A stretch of 6,644 nucleotides of DNA from NCBI GenBank assembly GCA_900555225.1, contig USKL01000083.1:1-6644 (forward strand), written 5' to 3'. Under the pieces are notes generated by a model. That model ran no database searches and had not been told where the DNA came from. It saw nothing but the letters and a program-made list of their open reading frames with translations. Made by a program: the position numbers and the translations under genes. Positions 1 to 6,022 of the stretch are shown here, piece after piece (the first letter of the stretch is position 1; every line of letters begins with the position of its first letter). This DNA is from an uncultured Collinsella sp. GTDB lineage: Bacteria > Actinomycetota > Coriobacteriia > Coriobacteriales > Coriobacteriaceae.

Positions 1-1340
1 CTGATTTAGCTCGAGACAAGGTGCGTCATATCGAACGCGTTGCGCGTGGCGCGGCGAGCGAGGACGAGGTCGCCTCGGTGCTTGGCGTGCTTATTGAGCT
101 GCTGGAATTGGCCTGCGATGAACAGGTTGTATTGCTCGTTGATGGGTACGACGCGGCATGGTTGGGCCGTGCGGGCGCGTGGAACGGTTCCGGCGCCGAT
201 CCGGCAGGGCTATTCGATCGCGTGCTGTTCGACGCCATTGCCATTGCGCGCGATTCGTTGCGGCTGACGTGTCTGATGGGGGAGTGCCCCGGCCCTGCCG
301 AAGCGGCGCTTTCTTTGCACTGCTGCTCGTATTGTCTGACGACGCCGCTTTCGACCTGGTGTGACCGTTGGTTCGGCTTTTCGGATGCCGAGGTCCAGGC
401 TCTGTTGAATCATGCTGGTCGCGAGGAATACCTGGATGATGCGCGTGAATGGCTCGAGGGATATCGGTTTGGCGGGGCCTATTGCTCGAGTCCAGCGCGT
501 GTGATCGGTTTTCTGGACCGAGGCTGCACGGCGCCTGTGCGCGCCGATCTGTATGGGTATGCGGATTGCCTGAGTAGGGTAGTTGTCGGGTGGAATCTCG
601 ACCGCCTTTCGGTCTTGTTTGATTTGCTCGAGGCCCATGGATGCGTTGAGGTCCCGCTTTGTTTGAGCGCGGCGGGGGCAGAGGCCTCGTCTGATGATGG
701 CCTGTGGACGGCGCTGTACCTGTCCGGTTTCCTGACGACTGATATGACTGAGGAGCCAGAGCATGGCAATCGCCTCCGTGCCTTGCGGTTGCCCAATAAC
801 GAGCTTCGCCAGGTATTGCGTCTGGTGATTATTGAGTGGTTTGAGTGCGCTGCCGAAGACATTCGAGACGTCGATGCGTTTCGCGACGGGTTGTGCCGTG
901 GGGGCGAGGATACGGTGAGGCGGGCGCTAAGCCGTATCCTGGGAGATTCGGGAATCGGTGGGACCGACCCAGATACGCCGCTGCCATATCATCTGCTCTT
1001 GCAGGGGCTCTGCTTTGGCTTGCCGGGCTATGCCAATCCTGCCTCGAGGCGAAAGTGTGGCGCGGGTCGCTGCGACATCCAGGTTTTTCCTACGGGCGCC
1101 GTGTTCGACATAGCCGATACGATCGGTATGCTCGATGAACGTCCGCTGATAACGATCAACATGATGTATGACCCCGGTGTGGATGCGCTGGGCCTGGAAT
1201 TGCTGGCCGTGCAGGCGCTGCTCGACATAGAGCGCGACGGCATCGACGAAATCCGTGTGCCGCGCCCCGGCGTGGGTCGCATGCGCTGGGGGTTCGGTTT
1301 TGATGGGCAGCATGTGGCTACGGTGTGCCAGCGGCTTTAA
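1..1340 (+). CDS. AAA-ATPase-like protein with C-terminal DUF1703 (PD-(D/E)XK-type) domain, 5' end cut off by the window
   Basis: The frame is open from base 3 to the TAA at 1338-1340. A GTG at 21 could start a 439-residue protein, but the frame reads through it without a stop, and the Walker A region this family carries near its N-terminus is absent. I therefore read this as the C-terminal part of a longer gene. Numbering from that GTG, family landmarks appear in order: a Walker B-like strand VVLLVDGYD (36-44), the segment FGFSDAEVQALL (118-129) followed by WLEGYRFGG (144-152), LYLSGFLTT (232-240), LRLPNNELR (255-263) and GAGRCDI (347-353). In known members the ATPase domain has LIDEYD and the nuclease-like domain ends with an E-x-K strand. 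Here the Walker B Glu is Gly42, and the E-x-K position reads ITIN-MM (377-382), so catalysis is doubtful. I count 18 cysteines, which is high. The cellular role of the family is not established. It is convergent with the next gene, with a 24-base gap. Confidence 0.82.
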   Translation, partial: DLARDKVRHIERVARGAASEDEVASVLGVLIELLELACDEQVVLLVDGYDAAWLGRAGAWNGSGADPAGLFDRVLFDAIAIARDSLRLTCLMGECPGPAEAALSLHCCSYCLTTPLSTWCDRWFGFSDAEVQALLNHAGREEYLDDAREWLEGYRFGGAYCSSPARVIGFLDRGCTAPVRADLYGYADCLSRVVVGWNLDRLSVLFDLLEAHGCVEVPLCLSAAGAEASSDDGLWTALYLSGFLTTDMTEEPEHGNRLRALRLPNNELRQVLRLVIIEWFECAAEDIRDVDAFRDGLCRGGEDTVRRALSRILGDSGIGGTDPDTPLPYHLLLQGLCFGLPGYANPASRRKCGAGRCDIQVFPTGAVFDIADTIGMLDERPLITINMMYDPGVDALGLELLAVQALLDIERDGIDEIRVPRPGVGRMRWGFGFDGQHVATVCQRL

Positions 1341-1364
1341 GCGCCGAGGTGTTTCCGGCTTCCG

Positions 1365-2384
1365 TTACTCGGTGTCCTTCATGGGCGGCATGGGCTTCCA
1401 GTTGGGATCCTTGACGATCTTGCGGGCGTCCTTCATGCCTCGGCGCAGCGCCGGAATACCGGTCTTAAAGCACTTGTCAACGGCAGCCAGGCGAATGAAC
1501 TCCTTGCAGAAGGTCGCGACGTTGCCCAGACGGAACAGCGCGGGGTGATAGTCGCCGTAAATCTGCATGTAGCGGGCCAGATAACCGCGGTTGCGCATGA
1601 TGTAGTAGCGGTTGGTGTCGCTCGTAGAGTTGAGCTGGCGCTTGCCGGCGATATCCCAGTTAGAGACAGCGCGGGCACGCTTGAGCACCACGTCGGCAAC
1701 AACGGCGGCGGGGAAGTGCTGGCTGGCCACGTAGCCGTAGCAGGCATCGTCGCCGTAGATGAAGAATCGCGCATCCGGCAGGCCGATCTTGTCGACCACG
1801 CGGCGCGAGAACATTCCGCCTTCAAAGCACAACTGGTTCATGGCGCGGTAGCCCTTGGGGCCCAGGTCCCACTTAGCGATGGGGTTGGGGATACCAAGCG
1901 AAAGGATGAGCTGGTACTGCCAAAAGAAGGCGCCGCCGTCAAAGTCCAGGCGCGAACCCTGGATGACATCGTAGCGGTCGGTCCACTTGGCAAGACGCTC
2001 GATGCCTTCGGGGATGACGAGCACGTCGTCGTCCATCACCCAGAACCATTGAGCGCCCAGGTCGTAGGCGCATTTAGTGCCGGCGGAGAAGCCGCCCGCA
2101 CCGCCGCCGTTTTCGAGCTGCGGGGCGTAGATGACACGGTCGGTGCCGCCCTGCGCGTCAGGCTGCTCGGTGTCGATGCCCCACAGGTTGGCCAGGCGCT
2201 CGTTGAATGCGGCGCACATGGCCTCGGTCTCGCGCGAATTCTCGTTATCGACAATCACGATGCGCCAGGGCGTTGCCGTGAGCTCGGTCATGGAGTCGAA
2301 CAAGTTGGCCAGGAGTTCCTGGCGCTTGTACGTAACGACGACGATGGCGAGCTTGTCGATGGGGGCGGGAAGGGTTGAAGGCAT
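1365..2384 (-). CDS. Family 2 glycosyltransferase, GlfT/rhamnosyltransferase-like
   Basis: This 339-residue cytoplasmic or membrane-associated glycosyltransferase probably transfers a sugar from a nucleotide donor to a lipid-linked or polysaccharide acceptor. The GT-A fold shows in IVVVTYKR (14-21), the nucleotide-binding IVIVDNEN (42-49), the glycine-rich NGGGAGGFSAG (92-102), the metal-binding WVMDDDV (115-121), and FFIYGDDACYGY (207-218), which holds the likely catalytic acidic pair. YYIMRNRGYLAR (260-271) also matches this subgroup. The N-x-GGAGGF and FxxGDD pattern is typical of galactofuranosyl- and rhamnosyltransferase-like GT2 proteins (COG1216 type); the donor sugar cannot be told from sequence. 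I chose the ATG at 2384 because the GT-A fold begins 12 residues later and AAAGGA lies 11 bases upstream. An in-frame ATG at 2519 would add 45 residues with no family resemblance. It lies downstream of the acyltransferase on the same strand and may be cotranscribed with it or use its own promoter. Confidence 0.9.
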   Translation of the reverse strand: MPSTLPAPIDKLAIVVVTYKRQELLANLFDSMTELTATPWRIVIVDNENSRETEAMCAAFNERLANLWGIDTEQPDAQGGTDRVIYAPQLENGGGAGGFSAGTKCAYDLGAQWFWVMDDDVLVIPEGIERLAKWTDRYDVIQGSRLDFDGGAFFWQYQLILSLGIPNPIAKWDLGPKGYRAMNQLCFEGGMFSRRVVDKIGLPDARFFIYGDDACYGYVASQHFPAAVVADVVLKRARAVSNWDIAGKRQLNSTSDTNRYYIMRNRGYLARYMQIYGDYHPALFRLGNVATFCKEFIRLAAVDKCFKTGIPALRRGMKDARKIVKDPNWKPMPPMKDTE

Positions 2385-2395
2385 GGGGCAATATA

Positions 2396-2401
2396 TCCTT
2401 T
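2396..2401 (-). promoter_or_regulatory. Ribosome binding site supporting the 2384 start
   Basis: The minus strand reads AAAGGA followed by an 11-base spacer and ATG at 2384. The spacer is somewhat long but acceptable. I see no comparable site just upstream of the alternative ATG at 2519, so this favours the shorter protein. Confidence 0.5.
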
Positions 2402-2459
2402 CACGCGCGGCTGGCGATCGCTGCGCGGAAGCTATCGAATACGTCCTTGGGACTGTCTT

Positions 2460-2490
2460 ATTGTAAAGGCTCGGTGCGCTTTGGCGGCAA
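2460..2490 (-). promoter_or_regulatory. Possible internal promoter for the GlfT-like glycosyltransferase
   Basis: On the minus strand, TACAAT (2465-2460) differs from the -10 consensus by one base. TTGCCG (2490-2485) resembles a -35 box with four of six matches. The 19-base spacer is longer than ideal. It lies in the 170-base gap between the acyltransferase and the glycosyltransferase, so transcription could start about 70 bases before the glycosyltransferase start codon. The call rests only on motif similarity. Confidence 0.35.
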
Positions 2491-2495
2491 GCTTT

Positions 2496-2516
2496 GAATA
2501 AAACGCAGGAACCTGC
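2496..2516 (-). terminator. Weak terminator-like hairpin after the acyltransferase
   Basis: The minus strand has GCAGG-TT-CCTGC (2516-2505) followed by GTTTTATTC. The self-complementary run is only five pairs around a two-base turn, so in practice it is about four pairs with a four-base loop, and the T-run is interrupted. If active, it would partly separate the acyltransferase from the glycosyltransferase, consistent with a possible promoter just downstream. The hairpin is too weak to call firmly. Confidence 0.22.
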
Positions 2517-2554
2517 CACGGCTGTAGCGGCTTTAGCGTCTGACGGCAGCGTGT

Positions 2555-3685
2555 CTATTGCCTCTTGAGCTTGCGTTCAATAAGACTTCTAGTTGCATCG
2601 ATGATGAGAAGTGCCAGAGCAAAGACGATGCTAATGACGATACCCGTGACGATACATATAGCTGCCGGGCTGTTTTGGCTGATCAGTATGTTTGCGAGCA
2701 ACGTATTGAAGACGGGACGCCACAGGCTACTGGTGAGCGACTGCATCACATAGAAACCAAGCGTGGCGGTCGATAAGGTGACGATGACACCTGCGGTCCG
2801 TGGATTGCCTGAGGCCCTGCGCCGGGTCGCCGCAAAGAGCAGAGAGGCGGCAGCGAGGGCAAACGAGATCAACGAGGTTGATTTGTAGGAGAGGACTGCC
2901 ATCGCCGTGAGGTTGCCGGTGAAGGAGAGTGCTCCTTCCAAGATGGTGGCGAGCGCCAAAACCGTTACGAGCGAGCGCATGCCCAAGGCGCCCGCCCTGT
3001 CCGAATCCATGGCGTCGGTTACGTCGCGGAGCAGTCCGCCGATCAAAAACGCGACTACGTACGTGGTAGCGCTCATGAGCTTTTGGAGCCAAGAAAACTC
3101 GCCGGCGCTTGTCGCACTCATGGCGGCCAAATACCCGTTAACAACGAATACGAGGATTCCAACGGCGATGACCGTCGTCGTGTAGGTTTTCTGGGAGAGT
3201 CGGCTCTTGGCCAGTCCAAACCATGGCGCCATGAAAACTGTGGCGGCATAGACCCAGATAAACTCAAGCCCAAGCGTGTACCAATAGTGCGTATTGAGGG
3301 TAACATCGGGAATGGGTGAGACGACCGTGGACCACGCGAGCGCCACGAGGCAATAAAACGCAGTGGGCATAATGACCTTGCCAAGGCGCTGCGCCGTCCG
3401 TTGCATTTGCGACTTCCACGTTGCTCCACCGTCCCAAGCACGCGCGGCCGAAGCGATGAGAAAATAGCCCGAGATCATAAAGAAGACCTCGTTGGCCCAG
3501 CAGCCAAGCAAGTTAATAAAACCGAGCGCGCCGGAATAGGGGAATATCGCAAGTGGGGCATATTCCACGGCGCCGACGCAGACGGCTTGGAAGGTCCACT
3601 GAAAGGTGTGGAACACCGCGATGCCGGCGACCGCGACCAAACGCAGCGCTTCGATGGGTATGTTGCGTGCGGCTTTGGGCTGCAT
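2555..3685 (-). CDS. Acyltransferase family 3 membrane protein (probable sugar O-acyltransferase)
   Basis: This 376-residue polytopic inner-membrane protein of the acyltransferase-3 family (PF01757 type) typically moves an acetyl or other acyl group onto a surface sugar. The N-terminus has the family signature: RNIPIEALRL (7-16) with a conserved Arg, then AVFHTFQW (23-30) with the His26 expected to be catalytic. VFFMISGYFL (67-76) follows, which is strongly characteristic. Basic residues in the loop at about 90-103 lead into the next membrane segment. I estimate ten to eleven hydrophobic segments by eye, ending near residue 363, followed by the basic tail ERKLKRQ. Length is normal for the family and nothing looks truncated. 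The ATG at 3685 is preceded by AAAGGA (3695-3690) at a four-base spacing, which is short. Its neighbours are glycosyltransferases, so a surface polysaccharide or glycolipid is the likely acceptor. The exact acyl group and sugar are unknown. Confidence 0.9.
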   Translation of the reverse strand: MQPKAARNIPIEALRLVAVAGIAVFHTFQWTFQAVCVGAVEYAPLAIFPYSGALGFINLLGCWANEVFFMISGYFLIASAARAWDGGATWKSQMQRTAQRLGKVIMPTAFYCLVALAWSTVVSPIPDVTLNTHYWYTLGLEFIWVYAATVFMAPWFGLAKSRLSQKTYTTTVIAVGILVFVVNGYLAAMSATSAGEFSWLQKLMSATTYVVAFLIGGLLRDVTDAMDSDRAGALGMRSLVTVLALATILEGALSFTGNLTAMAVLSYKSTSLISFALAAASLLFAATRRRASGNPRTAGVIVTLSTATLGFYVMQSLTSSLWRPVFNTLLANILISQNSPAAICIVTGIVISIVFALALLIIDATRSLIERKLKRQ

Positions 3686-3725
3686 GACGTCCTTTCTTAT
3701 CGGTTTGCCTCTGCGAGCTCCATAG

Positions 3726-3731
3726 ATTATA
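3726..3731 (-). promoter_or_regulatory. -10 box of the acyltransferase promoter
   Basis: The minus strand reads a perfect TATAAT at 3731-3726 inside a short AT-rich stretch of an otherwise GC-rich region, about 40 bases upstream of the acyltransferase ATG. I find no convincing -35 box 16 to 18 bases upstream; the sequence there is GTCAGC or similar. Transcription would start near 3719, giving a leader of roughly 34 bases. Confidence 0.5.
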
Positions 3732-3758
3732 TAAACGCCCGCTAGCGCGCTGACCCTT

Positions 3759-3767
3759 TGATACCAT
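3759..3767 (+). promoter_or_regulatory. Extended -10-like motif for the plus-strand glycosyltransferase genes
   Basis: TGATACCAT has the TG-N-TAxxAT form of an extended -10 element. It ends 30 bases before the TTG start at 3798. No -35 box is recognisable at the usual distance. This would drive the plus-strand genes divergently from the acyltransferase promoter about 30 bases away. Confidence 0.3.
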
Positions 3768-3786
3768 GAAACGACAGGTATTTCCT

Positions 3787-3792
3787 AAGGAG
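3787..3792 (+). promoter_or_regulatory. Ribosome binding site deciding a TTG start
   Basis: AAGGAG lies five bases before TTG at 3798. No in-frame ATG or GTG is placed suitably upstream, and the glycosyltransferase fold begins about ten residues after the TTG. This strong site is the main reason for accepting the TTG start. Confidence 0.8.
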
Positions 3793-3797
3793 CACAT

Positions 3798-4901
3798 TTG
3801 TCTACTAACGCCTCTGGCAGCCCTGTTCTGTCGCTGCTTATTCCCATTTACAATGTTCAGCGCTACCTGCGCGAGTGTCTCGATTCCGCCCTGGCGCAGA
3901 CGCTCAAGGATATTGAGATCATCTGCATTAACGACGGGTCGACCGACAACTCGCCGGCGATTATCCGCGAGTATATGGAGCGCGATGAGCGCGTTAAGAT
4001 GATCGACAAGGCCAACAGCGGCTACGGCGACTCGATGAACCACGGTCTGGAGATGGCGCGTGGCAAGTACGTTGGCATCTTGGAGTCCGATGACTTTATG
4101 GCGTCCGACGCACTCGAAAAGCTTGTCTCGGCCGCCGATAGCAATAATGCCGACTTCGCGAAGGCGAACTTTGATTTCTACTGGTCTAAGCCCGAGGAGC
4201 GCCGTTCGCTGCACGAGATGTTTAAAGCCAAGGACTGTGGAAAGCCAGTGCACCCGAGCGATACGACGCAGTTCTTTAAGCAAAAGCCGTCGATTTGGTC
4301 GGCCGTGTACCGTCGCGATTTTCTTGAGCGCAACGGCATTAAGTTCCTGCCGACTCCGGGGGCATCCTTTCAGGACACGTCATTCGCCTTTAAGGTGATC
4401 GCGTGCGCCGATAAGGCTGTTTACCTTCATGATGCCGTGTTGTCTTATCGCCAGGACAACGAGAATTCCTCGGTCAATTCTTCGGCTAAGGTCTTTTGCG
4501 TCAATACCGAGTATGCCGAGATTGAGCGTTGGATTCGAGAGGATTATGCCCGTGACCACGCAAGTGATGACGTCGCGCGCATGCTCAAGTTCAATCAGCT
4601 CATTAAGTACGATTCGTACATGTGGAACTACGTGCGCCTAGCGCCTAAGTTCTATAAGGAGTTCCTGGTTCAGATGGTCAAGGAGTTCCAAGCGGCCTTG
4701 GACGCGGGGGAGTTTTCGCTTGACGACCTCAAGCCGTGGAAGCGCGCAAATCTCGCTGCCATCCTCAAAGATCCTGAGGGCTGGGTTGACGAGCATCCGA
4801 GTTTTGCGACGGATGGTGCCTTGGGGCGTGCTAAGTATTACGCCTCGGTTGGAGGCCCAGGTGTGGTTGCTGCCTTCCTCATCGAATCACTGAGGGGGTA
4901 G
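3798..4901 (+). CDS. Family 2 glycosyltransferase (first copy of a duplicated pair)
   Basis: This 367-residue protein probably transfers a sugar from a nucleotide-sugar donor to a growing surface glycan on the cytoplasmic side of the membrane. The N-terminal GT-A domain is clear: SLLIPIYNV (12-20), the nucleotide-binding INDGSTD (44-50), NSGYGDSMNHGLEMARG (73-89) and the metal-binding ILESDD (94-99). The next part holds PSIWSAVYRRDFL (164-176) and PGASFQD (187-193), where many GT2 enzymes have GED; Asp193 is the likely catalytic base. The C-terminal 150 residues have no motif I recognise, and there is no obvious transmembrane segment. Translation starts at TTG behind AAGGAG. It is the first gene of the plus-strand group, with the next gene starting 6 bases after its stop. 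Residues 13-101 are about 89% identical to the corresponding part of the protein starting at 6023. Donor and acceptor cannot be deduced. Confidence 0.92.
   Translation: MSTNASGSPVLSLLIPIYNVQRYLRECLDSALAQTLKDIEIICINDGSTDNSPAIIREYMERDERVKMIDKANSGYGDSMNHGLEMARGKYVGILESDDFMASDALEKLVSAADSNNADFAKANFDFYWSKPEERRSLHEMFKAKDCGKPVHPSDTTQFFKQKPSIWSAVYRRDFLERNGIKFLPTPGASFQDTSFAFKVIACADKAVYLHDAVLSYRQDNENSSVNSSAKVFCVNTEYAEIERWIREDYARDHASDDVARMLKFNQLIKYDSYMWNYVRLAPKFYKEFLVQMVKEFQAALDAGEFSLDDLKPWKRANLAAILKDPEGWVDEHPSFATDGALGRAKYYASVGGPGVVAAFLIESLRG
3834..4100 (+). repeat. Imperfect direct repeat, copy 1 (paralogous GT-A coding segment)
   Basis: This 267-base stretch of the first glycosyltransferase aligns without gaps to 6053-6319. 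I count 35 base differences by eye (about 87% identity), many of them silent. The longest exact match I see is 31 bases (4011-4041 against 6230-6260). It reflects gene duplication rather than a mobile element. Confidence 0.85.
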
Positions 4902-4907
4902 GTCGAC

Positions 4908-5948
4908 ATGGGAGAGACTTTGACCCCCAAAGCGACCATTGTCGTTCCCGTCTACAATTCGTCGCGCTCCATTCAGCGATGCGTCGATTCGCTGTTGGCC
5001 CAGTCCGAGCGCTCGATTCAGGTTGTCTGCGTCAACGACGGTTCGACCGATGATTCGTTGAACGTGTTGCGCCAGATTGCGCAGGCCGACGATCGCGTAC
5101 TGGTGATTGACCAGGAAAACGCGGGCGTCTCGTGTGCTCGGAATGCCGGTATCGATGCCGCCGAGGGCGAGACCGTCTTTTTTGTGGACGCCGACGATTA
5201 CATCGATGCTCAGATGGTCGAGCGCGTGCTGCATGCCATGGAGTCTGCAGATGCCGAGGCCGCCGTTTTTGGCGGCGTCTGTGAACCTGCCGATGCTGCC
5301 CCCAAACGCGTCCAGCAACTCATGAGCCCCAAAGCTGGTACCTTCGGCGCCCGTGATCCCCAACTGCTGTTCCATTCGAATGCGCAGCCCTATGCCTGCC
5401 GCGCGGCTTTTTCGCGCGAGCTGCTCAATCGCGAAGGCATTCGCTTCGCCCCCGGTTTGGCTTTGGGCGAGGACGTCGTCTTCCAATTTGCGGCTTATGC
5501 GCTTGCCCACAAGACCGTCGTCATGCCGGACAAGTTCTACCACTACGTGATGGAGAGTGAATCGGCGACGCACGAGTTCAACAGTGTCGAGGCTCGCGCC
5601 AAAAAGCTCGATGCCCATATGAGGATGCTCGAGGAGGTCTTGGAGGACTGGGCGGCCTACGGTCTTTTGGACCTGTGTCCCGGCGAGCTGATAACTTGGT
5701 TTTTGGACCTAATTGTGTTCGACCTGGCGCGCTTGGATGCCGATGACTTCCATCGCGTGGCGGCTCGCGTCAACATGGACCTCGCGACGTTTTTGGGAAC
5801 GGACTGGGCAGATATGCCTGCCAAGGGCGCTGTTTGCCGTGTTGCCCACAAGTTCGTTGCGACGACCTCGGGCGTTTCGATGGCAGACGCCACGCTGTTC
5901 TATCTTTCGACTCGCGGTCTCAAAGCCTGCCTGGAGCGCTTTCTCTAA
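4908..5948 (+). CDS. Family 2 glycosyltransferase (distinct subfamily)
   Basis: This 346-residue GT2 enzyme has the classical motif set: ATIVVPVYNSS (9-19), CVNDGSTDDS (41-50) for nucleotide binding, NAGVSCARNAGI (71-82), FFVDADDYID (91-100) for metal and donor binding, and LGEDVVFQF (186-194) with the usual catalytic acidic pair. This set is common in capsule, teichoic acid and exopolysaccharide glycosyltransferases. The C-terminal region (about 215-346) carries no motif I can name and no clear membrane anchor. It starts 6 bases after the TAG of the upstream glycosyltransferase, so the two are almost certainly cotranscribed. The purine-rich run AGGGGG (4893-4898), which overlaps the end of the upstream gene, is a modest ribosome binding site nine bases before the ATG. 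Unlike its two flanking paralogues it has GED and not SxQD, and NAGxSxARN and not NSGYGDSMN. It is therefore not a third copy of them. The sugar transferred is unknown. Confidence 0.92.
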   Translation: MGETLTPKATIVVPVYNSSRSIQRCVDSLLAQSERSIQVVCVNDGSTDDSLNVLRQIAQADDRVLVIDQENAGVSCARNAGIDAAEGETVFFVDADDYIDAQMVERVLHAMESADAEAAVFGGVCEPADAAPKRVQQLMSPKAGTFGARDPQLLFHSNAQPYACRAAFSRELLNREGIRFAPGLALGEDVVFQFAAYALAHKTVVMPDKFYHYVMESESATHEFNSVEARAKKLDAHMRMLEEVLEDWAAYGLLDLCPGELITWFLDLIVFDLARLDADDFHRVAARVNMDLATFLGTDWADMPAKGAVCRVAHKFVATTSGVSMADATLFYLSTRGLKACLERFL

Positions 5949-5979
5949 TTCCAAGCGCTGCCGCCCGCCGCAACTCGGC

Positions 5980-5988
5980 TGTTAAAAT
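5980..5988 (+). promoter_or_regulatory. Possible extended -10 promoter for the third plus-strand glycosyltransferase
   Basis: TGTTAAAAT fits the extended -10 form TG-N-TAtaAT with one mismatch in the hexamer. It stands out as an AT-rich island in the 74-base gap after 5948 and ends 34 bases before the TTG at 6023. The region upstream is GC-rich (GCCGCC at the -35 distance) with no -35 match. It may allow expression independent of the two genes upstream. Confidence 0.38.
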
Positions 5989-6010
5989 AACCCTGTTACA
6001 CGCTATTCAA

Positions 6011-6017
6011 CAGGAGG
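6011..6017 (+). promoter_or_regulatory. Ribosome binding site deciding a TTG start
   Basis: CAGGAGG lies five bases before TTG at 6023, a near-perfect Shine-Dalgarno sequence. It identifies the start of a gene that has no suitable ATG or GTG near its N-terminus and mirrors the spacing used by its paralogue at 3798. Confidence 0.82.
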
Positions 6018-6022
6018 TTCTC

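Noticed and set aside
1344..1372. CCGAG...CTCGG inverted repeat between the convergent genes as a bidirectional terminator
   Set aside because: The stem is only five pairs around a 19-base loop, it runs into the end of the minus-strand gene, and no T-run follows on either strand.
1545..2378. Open frame of 277 codons on the plus strand opposite the GlfT-like glycosyltransferase
   Set aside because: The opposite strand encodes a clear GT2 protein with all its motifs. The plus-strand translation is rich in Val, Ala, Gly and His without a recognisable domain, as expected for a frame antisense to a GC3-rich gene.
2385..2519. 45-residue N-terminal extension of the GlfT-like glycosyltransferase from an ATG at 2519
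   Set aside because: The extension has no family resemblance or convincing signal sequence. The ATG at 2384 has its own AAAGGA site and is directly followed by the first strand of the GT-A fold.
3513..4283. Open frame of 256 codons on the minus strand across the divergent promoter region
   Set aside because: It overlaps the acyltransferase start, the intergenic region and the first GT2 gene. Its protein has no recognisable domain, and a similar antisense frame appears opposite the paralogue at 5996-6451 simply because the sense sequences are alike.
4887..5618. Open frame of 243 codons on the minus strand opposite the middle glycosyltransferase
   Set aside because: The sense strand encodes a complete GT2 enzyme with DGSTD, DADD and GED motifs; the antisense frame is a by-product of codon bias.
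3751..6017. Shared ACCCT and ACAGG words upstream of both TTG-start genes as a common operator
   Set aside because: The matches are five bases long, their spacing differs, and they lie in sequence that otherwise does not align. The leaders do not show common ancestry strong enough to support a shared site.
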